The notes below the pieces were generated by a model. That model was not told the origin of the DNA and made no database searches. It was given only the letters and a program-made list of their open reading frames with translations. Source: Filosporella fistucella (lineage: Eukaryota; Ascomycota; Leotiomycetes; Helotiales). Taken from it: a DNA stretch of 64,000 nucleotides. How positions within the stretch are numbered: the first letter of the stretch is position 1; every line of letters starts with the position of its first letter. This document shows positions 34,646 through 46,773 of the stretch, piece after piece. The stretch lies in assembly GCA_030077755.1 (NCBI GenBank), contig JAQJZZ010000014.1, positions 496,001-560,000 of the forward strand, given 5' to 3'. A program made the position numbers and the translations under genes.

Positions 34646-37296
34646 GATATCTGTTGAGTACGAGAGTATGGAGTAAGACCACACTCGATCAATGAAGTCT
34701 GTCGATGAATTCCTGCCCAGAGCGACGTTCAAGCTGATCGACGAGTGCTTGGAAAAATATGTGGGGTAATCCTTTACTTACATGGAAGTTACTCAAGAAA
34801 GCGCAAATTCTGTGGCTTATAATCCGGATGAGGGTCCCTCACCCCATGTTTGCTGAAAAACCAGGGTCCAGTTTGTGGATCTGGCCACAGTCCACAAATT
34901 ACTGTTTGCAGGGATAAACTAAAACTGCCCTTCGTTGTCAATATAGCAGTATGAGATCGCCGATGCTCTTTTCTAATGAAGTTATTGGCCAAAGTAGGCT
35001 GTGCTTCCGTCCTCGGCACACATGAAAGCGGCAAGTTGCATTAAAATTGTCCCCTGAGTTGCTGTGGGAATTCCAAAGAGAGGTTCCCGAGTTTCACCCT
35101 TGGCTGGTACGTGCTGGGAAAATTTGCCACCTTCTAAATGACCAATAACATCATTGTTGTTAGTGAGCAGGTATCACTCGGTGTGGGATAATGTGCCTTT
35201 GCTTCAAGCGATACAGTATAACACCGTGCATGCCCCACCTAGCCGGCCATTCTAGAACATTGGTTCATACGATACACAGCATGAATACGATAAAGGAATA
35301 CCAATTGTAAATTCCATTCATACATGGCCCATGGATTAGAACTTGTGAGTCCCGAAGTTGGGCATTGGTCTGGTGGATATGTCCAGGTGCCGCAAGTGGA
35401 AAACTTCTCCTTGCCAAGGATGGTAAGTATGGCATGTTGTATTGTCAACATGTGAGGGATGATGGCGTGTAAGGCATAACATAGCCTGGCACGTGGACAG
35501 AATGACAGTCTACCTTGCCAGCAGTGGGTCCATTTATCTTCATTCCACCGAATGTTTATGGAAGGGCAAAAAGCCCGAAAAGACGTGCGATCAACTGTTC
35601 CCGAGACAGCAAGGCTCGTGAAGAATATGCAGGGACTTTTATCCCAGGATTTCGCCACGGCCGGAGATCTATCCCACCGTCTTCCAGATAGAATCAGAAA
35701 GAAGATCTAGTTCACCCGAAGGCATGCTAAGCTGCTGCTGGAAACACGGAAATTTTGAAGAACACTTCCGAATTATTCCCGCATTATCGCATACGGATTA
35801 TACGGTAAACCACCGGGAGCCGAAAGACTTCTTCTATACATGGAATGTTCTCATTTGTTTGTCACCATGACCACCTTATAGCAAGAGAACATAGTCTGAA
35901 GACTTCATTGGAATTGCAGGCACGTTATGAACCCAGGCATTCGACCATGACAAGGTCTTGAACTACCCCTCAATTATACCACTTTCAATAAAAAGGGATG
36001 TTTTATTTGCTCTACCTCCATTCTCAAACGATTTCATTAACGCTAGACATCAAGGAGGACACGAAAAATTCTGGATGAACGCACGTTACGAAACAAAATT
36101 GAAATGTTCAGAAGAATATCAAGATGAAGATTGCCACGAAAGATTGACGAACAGAAACCACGCAAAAATCTCAGAAAAAGAAAGTTCGCCACGAAAAGTC
36201 TCAAATCACAAGGCCAGCCTCGCCGATCCGCTCATAATCACAGAAAAGCAATACAAAAAAGATAAAAATCACAACACCGCGATCCACGATCAACAACTCG
36301 TATCGTGAACCGAATTCCAAATCCCAATAGTGAAGAAAGCCAGTGGCTTAAGCCCTGCCTTCGCCGAACGCTTAATTCAAGACCGGGGAACATCGATAAT
36401 TCCGCGAGTGTAGGTTTCAATAAGCGACGAGGGATATATCATATATCAAATCGAGGCGATTCAAACTGAATCACCACTCGTAGGATAGCTCTGTTTTGCT
36501 GTTCCTTCCCCTCGATCATCTCATCTCACCACAAAACTTCCATACATCACAATAGAGCGAAGAGCTGCCAAATATACAACAAACGCGAGAGGGGACAACG
36601 TTCCACCTTTATACCATATTATCAACAGATCGGAAGCCTTTTTGTGAGACATTTCGCAAGTGAGGTGCCCTTCGTGGTGTGTAGATAGGAAAACGGGTGA
36701 TTATTTATTAAGTCAGGCCATTTCTCGGGTACCTCATCGACTGGACGGGACGGATAGGGGAGTCACGTGAATGGAAGGGTAATGGAATGGAAGCTCCAGA
36801 ACATGAAGAGCTGATAAGAGTGAGAAGTGTAAAACTAAGGATGTGTTAGATAATATAAGAGATGTAAATGTTGAACCGGAAATTTGTGTGAGTATTACAT
36901 AGACTTGAGTATTCATATTCGAACCTCGGGGAATGGCGGGGTGATGGGAGAGCTTCTACATGCGAGTTGGGGGGAAAATATATACCTATATATTTATCTT
37001 TCTCAAGCGATTGCCGAGTTTGTTTACAGGATTTTCCTGTATTGCCACTACTGGATTGCTGTTGTACAAGTACATTGAGAATGGCATAGCCAAAACCGCG
37101 CAAGTTTCGCAGGCTTCAAGCAAGTAAAGTCAAACAAAACACACACCCAATAGCGGTGACGTCGCTGGATTTTGATAATTAAATGCTGCTTCTCTCTCAT
37201 TTTCAAGCCGGAAGAGTAAGCTAACAACCTAGAGCTTCCTGTTTTCATCTACTTTCACAACTCTTCTCGTCTTGGAACGAGCCCATACTCCCGTTC
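34646..37296. other. Intergenic, no gene seen
   Basis: Upstream region of bHLH gene 3 and 3' flank of the Ytp1-like gene. Open frames such as 35958-36308 lack recognisable domains and good context. The stretch 36600-37100 is AT-rich. Confidence 0.5.
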
Positions 37297-38894
37297 AACC
37301 ACCGTTCTCTCACCATCATCTACTAGAGAAGCTACAATCAAAATATATGCATAAACATTAAGTTAACGCCTCAAGCCCATTCAATTTAGTCAATTCTGAA
37401 ACGATTTCTAATGAAAATAAATACTGAGAACTTACATCCCATAACACCAATTCCCACCCCCGCAGCAATCATCCCCAAAGTCTCTCCCCTAAAACCCGCT
37501 TCCTGCAACATATCCGCTTGTTCTTCATTTGCAGCCATAGTAATGGTGCCTGCCACTATCCCTAGAAAGCTAGCGATTGCGTTCCATGGTCCTGTTAAAG
37601 TAGACTTTTCCCTGCTTATCTCTAATTCCGTTGAATCAGAAAGAACTAGTCTTTCATTCTGAACTAAAGAAAGTCCAGGAGCGAAGTAAGATACAAATAC
37701 CACATCGAAAAGACGACAGAGGCCTATACCTGTGTTGAGGTAGCCGATAGAGCGATGCATCGAGCTGAGAATTTTTGTATGTTTCGGAGGATGAGGGAGG
37801 AAAGTGTAGCCTGCAGCTATGGAGATCTGATACATTCAGCATTTTACTTTATTGACTTGTCTAATTAGGAGTTAAAAGAACCATACCAGTCCGGGAAAGA
37901 CATTGCGTCTAGGCTGTCGGTTTGAATCACTCGATAACCAGATCCCAAGTGCACAACCGATAATAGAGAATACTCCGAGAGAAACATGTTGGATGGACTC
38001 ATCGTCCCAGGTGTATCCCCATGCCTGTTTTATCATCAGCTCATATTGAAACACCCTCTACTTCCCAACATATCACAGAAACTCTTGAAATTCAAGAGCT
38101 CGTAATGCTTACATGCCCGAAAACTATTTATTGATTAGTAAAGTTCTCATTTTGTGCTCAAGATCTTCAACCTTTTAATATTAAAAAGGAGGGAGAAGCA
38201 TACAACTCAGACCAATCCCACATGGTAGCAATAACACCGTATCCAAAATTTCTGATCTAAGTTTCAAATGGCCAAAAATTCTTGAGTTGTAGGAAATAAC
38301 AGCCCAGAAAAGAATTAGAACACATAAGGAGAGCATATGCCGATATGGCCAATGCATTGTTGTGTATAAATCCCCGAGCAAAAGTTCAACCTGTGAGGTA
38401 TAAGCCTAGAATCTAATCTGGGTTATAGAATGAAAATACTGTAAAACCATTCCTAGAACAATATCCAGATAAATTATTATAATCAAAGCACTTCACATCC
38501 CCTTTTAAACGCTAAAATATATCTTTCCTGCAATCTGCTTTTCATGCAAATGCTTGGTCTGTCTGACATAAGTATTCCAACTAAGATACACTGTGCCAAT
38601 AACCAAAAGAGAGTAGCCCAATAGCACATGACTTCCTCGCTTCCGTTCTATATCTTGGGTATAGATGCAGCTGATCCCACGGGTTAGAGTAGCAAAAGCA
38701 ACAATTTCAATCCTCATTTGCCATGGGCGAGTCCTTCTCCCAAGGAAAAAGATGATAGGGAGAAGAATGACAACAGAGATGAGCGTAAATACGATATGAA
38801 GAAGTATTGGTAATTCAAAATTTGAATGCAGCGTGGAAGAATCATAGAATGTTGAACTTGTACTCGGACTTCGGTTTTGAGAGGCGGAAAACAT
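37297..38894 (-). CDS. Ytp1-like multi-pass membrane protein with 11-base microexon
   Basis: Model: complement(join(37297..37331,37436..37826,37887..38024,38113..38123,38204..38390,38511..38894)), 381 residues. An N-terminal part has HIVFTLISVVILLPIIFFLG, a cytochrome-b561-like helix of the type found in Ytp1/DUF2427 proteins. The middle part reads VELLLGDLYTTMHWPYRHML. An 11-base exon adds FFGH, joined to AWGYTWDDESIQHVSLGVF, and RRNVFPGL follows. The C-terminal half carries SMHRSIGYLNTGIGLCRLFD and further helices. The GH...WD..QH motif spans the microexon, which supports it. The last intron (GTAAGT...TTTTGATTGTAG) gives a short final exon SSLVDDGENGG; if retained, the protein would end a few residues later in a different tail. 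Exon 1 uses a weak GTTTAA donor. Function unknown; likely plasma membrane. Confidence 0.66.
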
Positions 38895-39905
38895 GGTGCA
38901 TTAGTTTGAGGAAAGACTTTAAACAAATAATAAAGGATACCTTTCAAACTCAAACGGCAGTAATAAAAGTTAAATAGAAACTAAGAATAAATATATAGGG
39001 CTGAAAATTTCGTTTAAGAGCTTATCTTTCTCATATCTGCAAAGTAGCCATGTGAACTGTAACCCCTGGTTCGGACCCACCAGATATCCTGGCTGCTCAA
39101 TGGACTTTCATACGACGAGCGAACAATTTATTCTGATCCAAACAGCATCAAATAAACTCCAGCCCTTGGCTAATATACTTCAGGTTACTAAATCTATATA
39201 ACAAAAGCTGATCTCCTTTCTTGGCCTTTGTGTGTCACTTCACGTGACTCTTGATGTTTCTGAAATTTGTTCATCCGTAAGGTAGCTGCCATCTAGCAGA
39301 CATAGAGTATGCTCTTGCCTGAAGTTGCTTCACATTTAAGCTTAATATGATATCGCATAGAACATCCCAGACCTCTGCTCGCCAACCTCTGTATGACGTT
39401 CCCACCTCTCAAACTTCCCATCCGCCAAGCCCGAAACGAAAACGGCTGATTTGAAATCCTCTCCAAGAATCGGCGATTCTTTCTCTTTCATCAAACAAGA
39501 ATTAACACTTCACCACACGAGACAAAATGGCCAACTTCAAATTTATAATACAAAGTCTTACTGGATGAATAGACTCTTGAATAAACTCTTGATGCGTCGT
39601 ATCATGACACGAGCCTGATATCGATCAATTGCACCCAAAACAAATCTTGCGATGCGAAGCGAGACAGGAGGGTCTTGCGATATGGTCCCCTCGGCCGAGA
39701 AAATCTTGCGAGAGTGTATATTTCGTATTCTGAAGGCGAAAACAAGTCTTTATTCCCTTCGTCATTGTCAAAAAGTACGACTACCGCTGAAATTCTATCA
39801 ATCTTAAACTTTACTTTGTCAATTCATTCATTCATTTCCACTCATCATTTGTATTCTGCAAATCCTCCATCTTCTTCCGGTAAGAAGAGAAGGGAAAGAA
39901 AAACA
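38895..39905. other. Divergent promoter region
   Basis: Spacer between the starts of the Ytp1-like gene (minus) and the cupredoxin gene (plus). It includes a pyrimidine-rich leader just before the ATG at 39906. No exon is supported. Confidence 0.5.
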
Positions 39906-40629
39906 ATGCACACCCACCTTCTCACCATCCCTCTCCTCTTCCTCCCTTTGATATCAGCCATTCCAGCACATACAAATCAGAAGAATGCAACGGCACGCAT
40001 CCGCATCGATGTAGGCTCCAGTGGTGCACCGGCACTGGTGTTCAATCCTAACAGCATCAAAGCGAATGTAGGCGACACACTCGATTTCCACTTCATCGAC
40101 GAGAATATCGTTTCTAGTGTTCTGCTAGGTACAGAAGCTGCTGCTTGTAAGCCGGCGATGGCGGCGCCTTCTGGTGCTGCTGCTGGGGGACAAGCATTTT
40201 TTAATTCGGGACCTATACTCGGGGAGAAGAATGGGGTGAGTTTCTTCATTCTTTGTGTTGGGGATTGAGGATGTGTAGGGAGGTGAAGTAAGAGAAGCTA
40301 ACAATGCAGACCAATATCTTCAGTGTGGCAGTTACAAGTCCAGCACAGATGGTACTTTATTGTGGTGTCGGAGCACATTGCCAGGCAGGCATGGTTGCGG
40401 TTGTGAATCCCAATTCACCTGATACGTTGCAGAAATATACGCAAGCTGCTATGGTTGTACAGATGGCTGCTGGACCGCCTAACAGTGAGTTTTATTCTGT
40501 TGTGAGGATTGGATATAGGCTGACGAGTTTGAAGTGACGGGAGGGAAGTTCACGCAAGGAATTACGAATGGGCCTGTCATTATTGGGTTTGCACCGGGGG
40601 CTGGACCGAAGAGACCGCCGCCGATGTAG
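39906..40629 (+). CDS. Secreted cupredoxin-like protein
   Basis: Model: join(39906..40235,40310..40484,40535..40629), 199 residues. The signal peptide MHTHLLTIPLLFLPLISAIP is followed by a single cupredoxin fold: ALVFNPNSIKANVGDTLDFH, later AACKPA, GQAFFNSGP, and the copper-loop region MVLYCGVGAHCQAGMVAVVN. Fungal members of this family are extracellular or GPI-anchored. The usual first ligand motif Asn-His-(Thr/Ser)-Val is replaced by Glu-Asn-Ile-Val, so the type 1 copper site may be incomplete even though Cys, His and Met of the second half remain. There is no obvious Ser-rich GPI tail; it ends AGPKRPPPM. Splice donors GTGAGT occur at both introns. Confidence 0.82.
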
Positions 40630-41654
40630 AGATATATGTTCAAAGAGTAGGAGAAGTGATTTACAATTGGAAAGTGTATAACTATATATCTATCGATCTA
40701 TCATCTATCACACTTTCGTGTCGATGTACTCTTGTGTTTTCATTAAATGCATTGACCCGTCTTCGTCCTTATACCCGACTTGTTTTTTATATGGAAGAAG
40801 AACTGAACCACTCTTTGAACCTCCAAGAGAGCAAGACTAGACGTGACATGATCCTCACATCTCAATTTTGTTTTTATTTTCATGCAACAAAGAGAAAAGG
40901 TGAGTTAGCACAAAATTACATGAGCAAAAAAGACTTCAATACTCACCACATACCCAAGACTACCAGTACCGTCTTCTGCCCCTGTCTCTCACACGGCTTA
41001 TTCCATCCCTTCACACCAGTAACCCTACCTATTATTCATCTCAATTACTCAGACCTCTTTCCATAGACGAATGTTACGGAAAAACAGCCACCCTTCCCGT
41101 CCAATGCAGTGAAACCCCAATATGCACGTGAAAGGTGTCAAGCACACCACGCAAGCCAATTAGCTCCTCTCACCGCTCTACACCTAGCAAGAATTCCTTG
41201 TTCCTTCGTATGCTTCTCCGCTGGATACCAAAACACCTCAAACCCAAGACATCTCATTCATCATCCTCTCCCTATTAATCATTCCCTACTCCCGAGGACC
41301 ACGCAACACCAGCCTCATACTTCCTACTCCACCACCTAAACACCTCATCACAGCACAAAACACCAAAGTCAAAGCCAAACCCAGCTTAAAATCAACCACA
41401 CCCAATACCCCAATATGTTCTGGTACCCATCCCCGTTCCTCCCTCCCTCAGCTACCTACCTACCTACCAAACACAAACCCCCTAGCCAAAACAGCGAAAT
41501 GACTCCCCCAATATCCTCCATCCTCCCCTCTCACCTGCAACCTTGTCCTCGGCTCATCTATGCTCTGCCATCTCATATACCCTCCGACACCCAACCCCCA
41601 TCCGCACTAGCTAGCTGGTCTACCTCCTCCAACAAATGGATTTTCTACATCTAG
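40630..41654. other. Intergenic, pyrimidine-rich, no gene seen
   Basis: 3' flank of the cupredoxin gene, then C/T-rich sequence at 41100-41640 with a short ctac-type tandem (ctacctacctacctacc) near 41450-41466. No supported exon. Confidence 0.5.
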
Positions 41655-41909
41655 GGGCACGACTCAAAAGATGTGTTTGAGTCCAGATTTCCATTGAAGC
41701 CAGAAAGAGAAGAAGTAAACCCAGGTGTAGCAGGAGAAGAAATCCTCATAAAGCTCCACGAAGCAGGAACCCCATCCTCCATCTGGACTCTAGGAGACAT
41801 TTTCATAAAACCCAAAGCCTGGACCAAAGGCCTAGAATTAAAAAGCTCAACCATCTCATTCATTCACTCAAATACTCTTTCTATCCCGATTGCAGAAGTG
41901 ATATTGTAA
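41655..41909 (+). pseudogene. Fragment resembling fungal APH-type phosphotransferase
   Basis: The frame reads GHDSKDVFESRFPL, then AGEEILIKLHEAGTPSSIWT, LGDIFIKPKAWTKGLELKSS and TISFIHSNTLSIPIAEVIL before a stop. The pattern LGD.F.K.KAW.....ES.TI.F......IP.PEVI is that of the N-terminal lobe of fungal aminoglycoside-phosphotransferase-like kinases. A CATCTAG acceptor precedes it, but no fitting upstream exon was found. The catalytic lobe (HGD, DFG-like motif) is absent downstream, so I regard it as a relic or a badly broken gene. Confidence 0.38.
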
Positions 41910-42440
41910 TCAGAACCACAAAATAAGAAAAATGATAAAAGGAGGTTAGGCAGCTGGTGGTTTTCGGTAGTTATGGCATAATTGTCTGAGTGCTATGTAT
42001 AGAAGGTCGAGCCTTGGAATGATATGGCAAAACACTAGAAATAGCTGAACATGTGCCTCACGTGACCAGTATAATACACACTGATTTCTGATCCCTTTTA
42101 CAATATACTCATGGATAGACCATCCTTTGCAACGTATGAACCTCATCTTACGAAAGTAAAAGGGAAATTCCAGCTAAAGAATGGTAACTTTTTATAGAGG
42201 AGGAGAGGAGGGGTATCGCGGAAAAGATTGCAGAGTATTGTGGGACATTAGCATTACAGTGTAGAAAGATGTTTGAGAGTGTTACTAATTATGGGGTTGT
42301 AGACCCTTTTTGAACAGGAATGCAGAAGCACTTCATCTGTCTTGGATACCGCGTCCTATTGGACCATTTCCCTGGGTGGAGTTTTCTGCTCATCTATCTA
42401 TTCTTACAAGCCTTCCGCACTTTTCCTCGGTGTCTAATAT
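41910..42440. other. Intergenic, no gene seen
   Basis: No exon or repeat was recognised. Confidence 0.45.
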
Positions 42441-42498
42441 TGATGAGAAGGATGAGAAAGAGAGAGAGAGAGAGGAAGATGAAGAAGAAAAGAAAAAC
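42441..42498. repeat. Purine-rich simple repeat
   Basis: A run of GA dinucleotides (gagagagagagag) inside a longer A/G-only stretch with gaagat and gaagaa units. Confidence 0.6.
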
Positions 42499-42570
42499 TT
42501 TTATTTCTATCACGCAGGCTTAATACGCTAGTATTAGCTTTAAATTAATAAGGTATTAATAAGGTATTAA

Positions 42571-42737
42571 TGTAATATATAAGCACCAAACTGCGGGGCA
42601 GTATATGAGAATACGATGCGGAGACAATTCGGACGCTATTAGGTCTATTTTAAAGGAAATAAGAAAGATGAGAGCCAAAGTAAGGGATTAGAGCCTCTTA
42701 TATATAAGAACTAGCCTGGAACCCTTCCGTGGGTAAA
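42571..42737 (-). mobile_element. Degraded LTR-like repeat, inverted partner of 62387-62607
   Basis: Starting at tgtaatatataagcaccaaa this copy aligns, reverse-complemented, with the element at 62387-62607. Shared blocks include agcaccaaactgcgggg, agtatatg, tacgatgcggag, caattcgga, aaaggaaa, aaagatgag and aacccttccg. Many differences are G-to-A or C-to-T in this copy (for example gggagtacg becomes gagaatacg), as expected from repeat-induced point mutation. The right-hand end of the element is missing. Confidence 0.6.
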
Positions 42738-43090
42738 TTGGCTTTAGTCTAGACTTGCCAATTTCTATTAGTATTACGTATTTTTGTATTATTATGATTA
42801 TACCTTTTCTTAAGGAATAATTCTTTAAATTCTTTATATTCTATTAAGATCTTATTTAATAGCAAACCCTAGGATAGGCGTTTTAGCTCTTTTATAAAAG
42901 TAGCGCATACTTCTTATTAATTAAATTCTTGGTTCTTATATCCGACTTATAGCATCTTTTTATACAAGTAATTTTTAAGAATTATTACTCTTATTTTTTA
43001 ATTTATAATGGGATTATAAAATTTTAGCTATAATAATCCGAGGATAATCTAATATTAGCTAATTGAGTGACGCCTTTGAGTTCTTTGCGC
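42738..43090. other. AT-rich stretch beside the degraded repeat
   Basis: Strongly AT-rich, with runs such as attattatgattatacc and no open frames of note. It is probably mutated transposon debris, by inference from composition and position. Confidence 0.45.
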
Positions 43091-44919
43091 TAGAGAATTC
43101 ACCGCAACCAAATTATTGGAATGCTGGCTCTCTGATGATTGCTACAATTCCGTATTGACCAAGCCCTTCATTTTCGTACCTCAGCATGATTCCTCGAGAT
43201 GGATTAAGTTGTCTAACACCCCTAATTTAGACAAGAACGCTACTCCTCCGTCTTTGCACCAAGATGAGCTATCCTCGTGCAAGCCTTTGATATGTGCGAT
43301 CTGACTTTCAGGAAATACCTTCCGGTACGCAACAGTCCCGAGATGGCTCAGCTTGAAAAGTTCAGCCTCGTCTCGGAGAAAGAAATGGGTTTGGAGTTGC
43401 ATTGATCAAATTACTTTTCTTTGAGGCAATGTTGCAAACACCTCTGATTTTTTGGACTTGGCCATAGCTGAATAACGAGTCCTCATAGGACGAGGAAATA
43501 ACGGGGAGGCTTACTTCTGATACACGTAGAAATATAATCATGATAAATAAATAATTGCGCATTCAAAAGCTTTGAGGCAGCATCGAGCTCAGATCGACGA
43601 CAAAATTTTACCGCAATAAATGGAATAATGCCATTTCCCGAGAAAGTGTTCGAGCTCATTTTTCCTTGAAAGAGGGAGCACGTCAATTCATTTCATGAAT
43701 TAAAAATGTGCCATTTGGCTGTAAGCAGCTTTTCCGGGACAAATAAGTATTTTTGATTCTACTGAATGACTTTAGATAGGATTTTATGAACTCTCAAAGT
43801 TTCTAAGGATTTCTTTTCCAAACTATCGTTTCGTACTTTCCCCCATCCCTTCTCCCTATCTGACCACGTGATTGAATTGTAACTTCCAGTATCAAATCAT
43901 TGCTAACGGAAACTCGAATCGAGAAAGTTTCGGATGAAGAAGACGCTATTTAGATCTAATGGTATCGCTCTACCATATTATACGCTTTCCTTGTTGCTGC
44001 CACGTCTTTCACTTGTCCAGGCATCTTCAGTAACTTGAATGGGTTAGAAATTAGAGGCGGTACAAGTCCTGACATATTTAATGCGGCAAATGTAATTGTT
44101 TTCGGAATACTAAGGGGGTGGTAGTTTGTTTATCGGTGCAATGCCTGATCAAATAGCTTCAGAATACGCACTTTATATATAAAGGTAGCACTTCACACAG
44201 TCATTGGCACCATTGGCCTATAGCAATAGTAACTCTTGAAATTCGAGGCAATTCTACGGTAGCATAGAGACAATTACTGAAATTCGCAATCATAGTACTA
44301 TCCTATAAAAATTGTTTGAGGAGTAACTGCCAAGGATATAAGTATAATAGTACTAAGCCTAAGATGTTCTTAAAAGGATGTATGTTCCTCCCAAACACGC
44401 GATTGAAGTGGAACCTCTTCAGCCTTGAGAATCTTTTAATACAACTTGACAATGTTATACACAGAAGATATGATAATATTGGCCGAAAAGCAAGGCTATA
44501 AGGACGACACCTGTCTTCAAAGACAATTAATCTTTGTTTTAAAGTAGAAACCTTAGTTGAACCTTCCAAAAAAATCTTTTACGTTGATGGAAATAAATTT
44601 CAACTTTGATCTATTTTCGGATGCACGTAGCACGCTAAATAATGCCGTAAGCTAAGATCAAACATGTAAAAGGAATTATTACTACAACTAGAATTATCTC
44701 TTTTTACTATAGGAAAATTTGGAACCGTGAAATACAAACACGGAAGGGGATTATTTTATTGCATGTGATCAAGCTTTCTTGGAAGGAGTTTCATCACAGA
44801 AATACCGTTGGGCATGTCAAACCCATACTTACGAGGATTTCCCACCACAAGATCTCAGATGTCAAAAAAAATTCTGCCCAAGGATATTCCCCGTCATAAG
44901 ATCCTGATTACAATGCCAA
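43091..44919. other. Gene-poor spacer, no gene seen
   Basis: Moderately AT-rich spacer downstream of the saponin-hydrolase-type gene. Short open frames, for example near 44303-44569, have no recognised motif. Confidence 0.5.
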
Positions 44920-46773
44920 TCATGAAAAGTTGAAAGGTTGTAGATGTTCAACCCCGTCAAGAGTTGTTGTGAGTGACCCATTCGCAGAGAATATATTAAC
45001 CATGGCGTCTATTTGGGCATGGAATCCACCAGGGCTTGACTTCTTAGTGCCAAACACTGCGCCCGTTTGGATGATATCCGAAAACCAATCGATATGGGCG
45101 AGGAAGAAATTGGGAGGTGAGACTGAAGAGGTCGCATTTTCATACCCATTGAGGATATGTCGAGAATCGTCGCTAAAGTTGTTGTATGTGATAGCGATGC
45201 TTGATGGTGCATAAATGACATCTGCGAAGCCATGAGCCTTGCCGTACAGTGTATAGTGACCTGGCGCCAGCGAATGTTCTCGAGGTATGGTTGCATCGAG
45301 AGGAAATGGTGTTGCCCAAGGGATGATGTCTGGAATCTTGTAGACTGGAGCAGGCTTTGTTGGTGCGCGGCTGATTCTTTTGGCCACCATAACACGATAA
45401 TTGGCACCGCCTTGGGCTGTCGAGGCGGGGCACGGGAGTGGATTGACACCACCACACGAAGGAGCTGTAACGTGAGCCTGCCAGTAGACGATTTTGGTAC
45501 TGTCAAGAGAGAAGCCTCCGTCTGCTCGACCATTCCAATTCGGATCGTTGATCGAACCGTTCTCCAAACTACCTTCCGTGTTGATTCGCTGACCGTAATA
45601 GCCGACTTCGCTGCGATCACCATGATGGTCGAGAAGAATGGGTTGGAAGAAACGCCGCGGGCCATTGTTTCTGGTTGAAACTGCGAGGAGCGTGACTACA
45701 AGGTCGATAAGCGGAGGGATACCTCGCATACCAGCCATGAACATTTGGCGGTTGGAGCCACGAGTGTCCATGATGAGGTAGTTTTGATTGTCGGCAGAAG
45801 AGACGACCGGATCGACATATTCAGGGTGACTAGTAATCCGGCGTCTGACACCAGTGGTAACATGTTTGGCGTAAAGGTCGACATTGTTCGCCTCGATGTT
45901 AGTCCCTAGATAGAGAATCTCATCTCCACTACCAGACCAACCCCGGAGTTCGCCGAGTGTCACAGGGTTGGGATTGATCTTGAGTTCGTCGCCTTCTGCA
46001 TAGATAGCGGGTTGGCTATCCGCGTGGGCGAGAAGATTAACGTTGACAAGGTCATAACGTGGGACCCGAAGCGAACCATGGGTCGGATTCGGATTGAATT
46101 GGAGCTTTCCCGTGTAGGTTGACTGCCCGTTGGCAGACAAAGAACTCCATAGCATATGCGTGTCGTCTGGGTGAAGACGCAATTCACGCGGGGAGCCGCC
46201 AGGGGCAGTCGCATTGGTAGAAACAGGCCAAAAGATCGGATATATGTTAGTGCCGTTTGGCGTGCAGGATGAAGTAGCAAGTGCTTTTCCATTGCAGTCA
46301 AGGACATTATGTCCCCACAAGATCTTGGTGCCGCTTCGGAATACATGAGGGTAGTCGATGACACGATCGATCGATCGCTTGTTCTCAGCAGGTACAGCAC
46401 AGCTCATGCATTTCCATGCATCTCCATTGGGGAAGTTTGTGCCATCAGCTGTGATAAGTATGACTTGGGCACCCGAGTAAATACTGGCAGGATCAGGTGA
46501 TGCAGGAGCTCCTGTGAAGTTCACACTGACAACGACATGTTTCCCATCTGGCGTGAAATCACCGGACTGGAAGTCATAGTTCTCCTGGTAGTATATGCAA
46601 CCAGTACGCCGAGGGTTGATAGCTGTAGTGCACGCCCCTACTTCAGTTGTATTGATAGCAGGTGGAAGCGTGAGCTGCGTGATTTCGAAGAACTCCGGAT
46701 TCGGTGGATCAGGAACTGTGGCGGCCATAATAGTGGCAGCGGTCAAAATGACCTTCACAACGTTGGGGAACAT
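44920..46773 (-). CDS. Saponin hydrolase-type secreted glycosidase
   Basis: A single-exon gene of 617 residues. The N-terminus MFPNVVKVILTAATIMAATV is a likely signal peptide. The body is a WD40-like/TolB-like beta-propeller: GDFTPDGKHVVVSVNFTGAP, DPASIYSGAQVILITADGTN, FPNGDAWKCMSC, ELRLHPDDTHMLWSSL, VTLGELRGWSGSGDEILYLG, RRRITSHPEYVDPV, DTRGSNRQMFMAGMRGIPPL, RNNGPRRFFQPILLDHHGDR, INDPNWNGRADGGFSLDSTK, and PSCGGVNPLPCPAS. These match fungal saponin hydrolases, first described as soyasaponin-degrading beta-glucuronidases that release the aglycone. Several N-x-S/T sites fit secretion. Its promoter is shared, divergently, with the sugar transporter. Exact substrate is inferred from family; related proteins could act on other triterpenoid or steroid glycosides. 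Confidence 0.88.
   Translation of the reverse strand: MFPNVVKVILTAATIMAATVPDPPNPEFFEITQLTLPPAINTTEVGACTTAINPRRTGCIYYQENYDFQSGDFTPDGKHVVVSVNFTGAPASPDPASIYSGAQVILITADGTNFPNGDAWKCMSCAVPAENKRSIDRVIDYPHVFRSGTKILWGHNVLDCNGKALATSSCTPNGTNIYPIFWPVSTNATAPGGSPRELRLHPDDTHMLWSSLSANGQSTYTGKLQFNPNPTHGSLRVPRYDLVNVNLLAHADSQPAIYAEGDELKINPNPVTLGELRGWSGSGDEILYLGTNIEANNVDLYAKHVTTGVRRRITSHPEYVDPVVSSADNQNYLIMDTRGSNRQMFMAGMRGIPPLIDLVVTLLAVSTRNNGPRRFFQPILLDHHGDRSEVGYYGQRINTEGSLENGSINDPNWNGRADGGFSLDSTKIVYWQAHVTAPSCGGVNPLPCPASTAQGGANYRVMVAKRISRAPTKPAPVYKIPDIIPWATPFPLDATIPREHSLAPGHYTLYGKAHGFADVIYAPSSIAITYNNFSDDSRHILNGYENATSSVSPPNFFLAHIDWFSDIIQTGAVFGTKKSSPGGFHAQIDAMVNIFSANGSLTTTLDGVEHLQPFNFS

Noticed and set aside
35958..36308. 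116-codon Lys/Asn/His-rich open frame
   Set aside because: AT-rich composition explains it; no domain or promoter context.
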